Source: DATLYT01 sp035574455 (GTDB taxonomy: Bacteria > Bacteroidota > Ignavibacteria > UBA10030). From it: DNA of 9,358 bases. Shown piece after piece: positions 7,657 through 9,358 of this stretch; positions within the stretch are counted from its first letter, which is position 1; every line of letters begins with the position of its first letter. The position numbers and the translations under genes were made by a program. Under the pieces are notes generated by a model. That model was not told where the DNA came from. It saw only the letters and a program-made list of their open reading frames with translations, and did no database searches. Location: assembly GCA_035574455.1 (NCBI GenBank), contig DATLYT010000154.1, forward strand, positions 1 to 9,358. The letters run 5' to 3'.

Positions 7657-7752
7657 CGTTTCGGATCCCGCTTGAGAAGCAGCGGGATCCTGAAAGTTTC
7701 AGCGAACTTCGCTGCACTTGCTTTCGCTCGTTTGCTAAGTTCGGAAACTTTC
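7657..7752 (+). repeat. cluster of nested inverted repeats between the tRNA fragment and tRNA-Phe
   Basis: Hairpin 1: GGATCCCGCT (7663-7672) and AGCGGGATCC (7681-7690), a perfect 10-bp stem with an 8-base loop, extendable by TTTC (7659-7662) with GAAA (7692-7695) across one bulged T. Hairpin 2: CAGCGAA-C-TTCGCTG (7700-7714), 7 bp each side of one base. Outer repeat: GAAAGTTTC (7692-7700) with GAAACTTTC (7744-7752), strengthened by GAACTT (7704-7709) with AAGTTC (7737-7742). Some arms can pair in two ways, so alternative folds exist. The last arm ends on the base before tRNA-Phe. The block has no convincing coding frame. It resembles a REP-like or small palindromic mobile repeat, but I do not recognise the family. 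Confidence 0.7.
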
Positions 7753-7825
7753 GGACAGGTAGCTCAGTCGGTAGAGCAACGGCCTGAAAAGCCGTGTGTC
7801 GCCAGTTCGATTCTGGCCCTGTCCA
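7753..7825 (+). tRNA. tRNA-Phe (anticodon GAA)
   Basis: A complete 73-base cloverleaf. Acceptor GGACAGG (7753-7759) pairs with CCTGTCC (7818-7824). The D stem is GCTC/GAGC around AGTCGGTA. The anticodon stem is ACGGC/GCCGT with loop CTGAAAA, giving anticodon GAA at 7786-7788. The variable loop is GTGTC. The T arm is GCCAG/CTGGC with loop TTCGATT. The discriminator base is A (7825). The bases after it are CAG, so the CCA end is not encoded and must be added by tRNA nucleotidyltransferase. All stems pair perfectly, so the gene is intact despite the palindromes directly upstream and the integrase downstream. Confidence 0.97.
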
Positions 7826-7835
7826 CAGGGTTTTT
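7817..7835 (+). terminator. possible weak terminator overlapping the tRNA-Phe 3' end
   Basis: CCCTG (7817-7821) and CAGGG (7826-7830) make a 5-bp stem with loop TCCA, followed by five T residues (7831-7835). The left arm is part of the tRNA T-stem and acceptor strand, so this hairpin and the mature tRNA are mutually exclusive folds. It may help end the tRNA transcript. The same short palindrome sits where a tRNA-directed integrase would be expected to cut. Confidence 0.4.
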
Positions 7836-7857
7836 CCGCCATTTCTTGACCTCAGAT

Positions 7858-7891
7858 GTTGGCAATTGCTAACACTTTTGCTAACACTTTT
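7858..7891 (+). promoter_or_regulatory. imperfect palindrome plus tandem 12-base repeat before the integrase (operator or integrase-site candidate)
   Basis: GTTGGCAATTGCTAAC (7858-7873) is a 16-base palindrome with one mismatched pair, centred on AATT. GCTAACACTTTT occurs twice in direct tandem, at 7868-7879 and 7880-7891, and the first copy overlaps the palindrome. The block ends 17 bases before the integrase ATG. A self-regulating repressor site or arm-type binding sites for the integrase are the two natural explanations. The sequence alone does not decide between them. Confidence 0.5.
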
Positions 7892-7908
7892 CGATAACGA
7901 GGTCATCT

Positions 7909-8916
7909 ATGGCGACCCTCTTCAAGCGCTCGAATGGCATCTACTATTACGTCACCTCTCATCATGGCCGTCGAGTGTGGAGGTCGACCGGTGCCCGCTC
8001 AAGAGCTGAAGCTGAAAAGTTCATTTCTTCTGGATTCAAGAGCCGCGACGCCCACAACCCGGACTTAACCCTCTCTCAATTCACACCGCAGTTTCTCCAG
8101 TACGCTGAAACGAACCTCGCTCCGCCAACTGTGTTGCTTTACAAACAGGCCATCGGAACATTTCGGCGTCTTATAGGTGATTTCAATCTTCGATCCTACA
8201 CGGTGCAGGACGTAGAGACATTCAAGGTGAAACGTTCACGTGAAGTTTCCAGCGTGAAGGTCAACATCGATTTTCGTACGCTCAAAGCTTTCTTCCAAAC
8301 TGCGCTCCGGTGGAACTTGATCCAAGAGAACCCCTTCCTTGGTGTTCAACAACTCAAGATTCCGCCTAAGCCCCCATCATACTTATCACAGGACGAATTC
8401 CAGAATCTCTTACGGGTGATTACCATTCCTTGGTTTAAAAACCTGGTGATCTTCGCTGTCAGCACGATGATGAGGTGTGGAGAAATAGTTTCCTTAACCT
8501 GGAACTCGATCGACCTTCGTCGTCGGGTGATCTTCATACAAAACACTAAGGATTTTCGTATCAAAACATCAAAACCAAGAGCCATACCGATGAACGACTG
8601 GGTATATCGATTCTTAGCAACTCGTGAGAATAAAATTGGTCGAGTATTTTCTTTTCCTAATGGAAAGGAGCTTACGGTAGGCTACGTCTCACGTCGATTC
8701 AAGAAGTACGTTCTCAAAGCTGGGCTGAATAAAGAGATCCATTTTCACAGTTTGAGGCATACGGGGGCAACATGGCTCGTGCAAGAAGGAGTCTCTATCT
8801 ACGCTGTGCAAAGACTCTTGGGGCATTCGAACATTAGTGTGACACAGATGTACGGACATCTGGAGACGGATAGTCTCTTTAACTCCGTTCAAAGAATATC
8901 CCTCCCGATTGATTAG
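7909..8916 (+). CDS. tyrosine recombinase / site-specific integrase (335 aa)
   Basis: A phage-type tyrosine integrase that would cut and rejoin DNA at an attachment site. Residues 1-45 form a short beta-rich, basic N-terminal part (GIYYYVTSHHGRRVWRST) like an arm-binding domain. A helical core-binding domain spans about 53-150. The catalytic domain follows with Arg189 (MMRCGEI), a lysine in the beta-hairpin IKTSKPRAIPM (Lys219 or Lys222), His280 and Arg283 (HSLRHTG), His306 (LLGHSN) and nucleophile Tyr315 (QMYGHL). The full active-site set is present, so the enzyme should be active. The ATG at 7909 is preceded by GAGG at 7899-7902. The gene begins 83 bases after the tRNA-Phe and reads away from it, the usual layout of an integrase at the tRNA-proximal end of an integrated element. 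Its second half is visibly more AT-rich than glmS, consistent with transfer. Confidence 0.95.
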   Translation: MATLFKRSNGIYYYVTSHHGRRVWRSTGARSRAEAEKFISSGFKSRDAHNPDLTLSQFTPQFLQYAETNLAPPTVLLYKQAIGTFRRLIGDFNLRSYTVQDVETFKVKRSREVSSVKVNIDFRTLKAFFQTALRWNLIQENPFLGVQQLKIPPKPPSYLSQDEFQNLLRVITIPWFKNLVIFAVSTMMRCGEIVSLTWNSIDLRRRVIFIQNTKDFRIKTSKPRAIPMNDWVYRFLATRENKIGRVFSFPNGKELTVGYVSRRFKKYVLKAGLNKEIHFHSLRHTGATWLVQEGVSIYAVQRLLGHSNISVTQMYGHLETDSLFNSVQRISLPID

Positions 8917-8969
8917 CGGGACTCTTGCACCCTGCTTATCACAACCCATGAAAAATTCTCAGTCCATTG

Positions 8970-9095
8970 TCATTCTGGTTTTTTCAGATCTCTCGTTTTA
9001 GGATAATGTTCCGGCATAATGAAGGTAACGTTTTGGCTTGGCTGTTTTCCCGCTCGATACGTTTGTGAGAATCGAGATTCGCGGCTTTCTCTCAT
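8970..9095 (-). CDS. short unidentified reading frame (41 aa), coupled to the frame upstream
   Basis: On the minus strand an ATG at 9095-9093 overlaps the upstream stop in ATGA and opens a 41-codon frame closing with TGA at 8972-8970. The product begins MRESRESRFSQTYRAGKQP and ends TRDLKKPE, basic overall, with no membrane segment or motif I can name. The overlap and the absence of any better frame on either strand are the only support. It converges on the integrase, with 53 bases between the two stops. It could be a chance frame. Confidence 0.3.
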   Translation of the reverse strand: MRESRESRFSQTYRAGKQPSQNVTFIMPEHYPKTRDLKKPE

Positions 9096-9346
9096 ACATC
9101 TCTCATCTGCTTAAGCACCTTTCCCATTGAGATTGCCTCAGTTCTGACAGACGGTTCACGTTTCAACAAATCCTCCATTGTCGTTGTGACATCTCCGAAT
9201 TCTTGATTATCCATCATCTGGGTCAAGTTGTCGAGATCGTAAAAACTGTTTTGGAATGTCGCGTCTTCCTGTTCCGGAAGAATGCTGACACTCCCTCCGG
9301 CGAGTGTGAAAAGCTTGTCTCCTGATCGCGTATGGAAGTATGTTGA
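9092..9346 (-). pseudogene. unidentified minus-strand coding fragment with no clear start (84 codons)
   Basis: Between an in-frame TGA at 9349-9347 and a TGA at 9094-9092 lies an 84-codon frame with strongly protein-like composition: TYFHTRSGDKLFTLAGG near its start, then acidic stretches, and an amphipathic C-terminus ending GKVLKQMRDV. No ATG, GTG or TTG occurs in its first 40 codons; the first are a TTG at 9226-9224 and an ATG at 9217-9215, too late to include the well-structured part. This suggests a gene whose 5' part has been lost or shifted out of frame. A rare ATT start after GGAGGGAG is a remote alternative. I do not recognise the family. It probably belongs to the cargo of the integrated element. 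Confidence 0.4.
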
Positions 9347-9358
9347 TCAAGACGGAAC

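Larger units (their letters stand above)
8917..9358. other. right-hand 442 bases: no plus-strand gene seen
   Basis: This stretch holds only the two doubtful minus-strand frames described separately. Small repeats are present: CTCGAT (9053-9058) with ATCGAG (9071-9076), and TCTCTCAT twice 11 bases apart near 9088-9106. I see no tRNA, no second copy of the tRNA-Phe 3' end, and no strong terminator between the integrase and the convergent frames. Confidence 0.5.

Noticed and set aside
7534..7872. 112-codon plus-strand frame through the terminator, palindromes and tRNA-Phe
   Set aside because: It covers an intrinsic terminator and a perfect tRNA, and the peptide has no domain character.
7846..7874. 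TTGACC/CTAACA sigma70-like promoter for the integrase
   Set aside because: The spacing is right, but the -10 element is poor and lies in the tandem repeat; too weak to annotate.
7868..7891. Start of a CRISPR array or iteron series
   Set aside because: Only two contiguous 12-base copies with no spacers and no further units nearby.
7487..7906. 139-codon minus-strand frame across the tRNA region
   Set aside because: It contains GPESNWRHTAFQAVALPTELP-like sequence, the well-known spurious peptide from the antisense of a tRNA gene, and it runs through the terminator and palindromes.
9019..9114. Short plus-strand frame starting MKVTFWLGCF
   Set aside because: It is antisense to the minus-strand frames, has no ribosome site and only 31 codons.

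Overview
The window looks like chromosomal DNA from a free-living bacterium, probably of the Bacteroidota/Chlorobiota (FCB) group. The phylum is an inference. It rests on a promoter-like TTTG-19-TAnnTTTG pair at 6616-6646, on the lack of Shine-Dalgarno sequences before three of the core genes, and on an upstream protein tail that resembles a Bacteroidota NTF2-like family. I did not see a marker gene that fixes the phylum.

Positions 1 to about 7600 are a compact, co-oriented housekeeping region. It starts with the last 33 codons of an unidentified gene (2-103). A very large NtrY-type membrane sensor histidine kinase follows (113-4039), overlapping by 8 bases a PgeF/YfiH (LACC1-family) gene (4032-4769). 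After an 8-base gap comes glmS (4778-6610). These four genes read as one operon; the last two both touch amino-sugar and peptidoglycan precursor metabolism. A 71-base gap holding a promoter candidate leads to a FabI/FabL-like short-chain dehydrogenase, probably an enoyl-ACP reductase (6682-7527). It is closed by a strong intrinsic terminator (7568-7596).

From about 7600 the character changes. There is the 5' end of a tRNA (7636-7656) that breaks off in the D arm, then about 95 bases of nested palindromes, then an intact tRNA-Phe(GAA) (7753-7825). Next come a tandem 12-base repeat and an imperfect palindrome, and then a complete tyrosine recombinase (7909-8916). An integrase reading away from the 3' end of a tRNA is the usual left end of an integrative element, so the element should continue to the right, beyond the window. 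The last 440 bases hold two short minus-strand reading frames, coupled by an ATGA overlap and convergent with the integrase. I could not identify them; the upstream one is interrupted by a stop and may be degraded.

I found no CRISPR array, rRNA, complete insertion sequence or recognisable defence operon. The likely novelty is limited to the tRNA/palindrome/integrase junction and the unidentified minus-strand pair.
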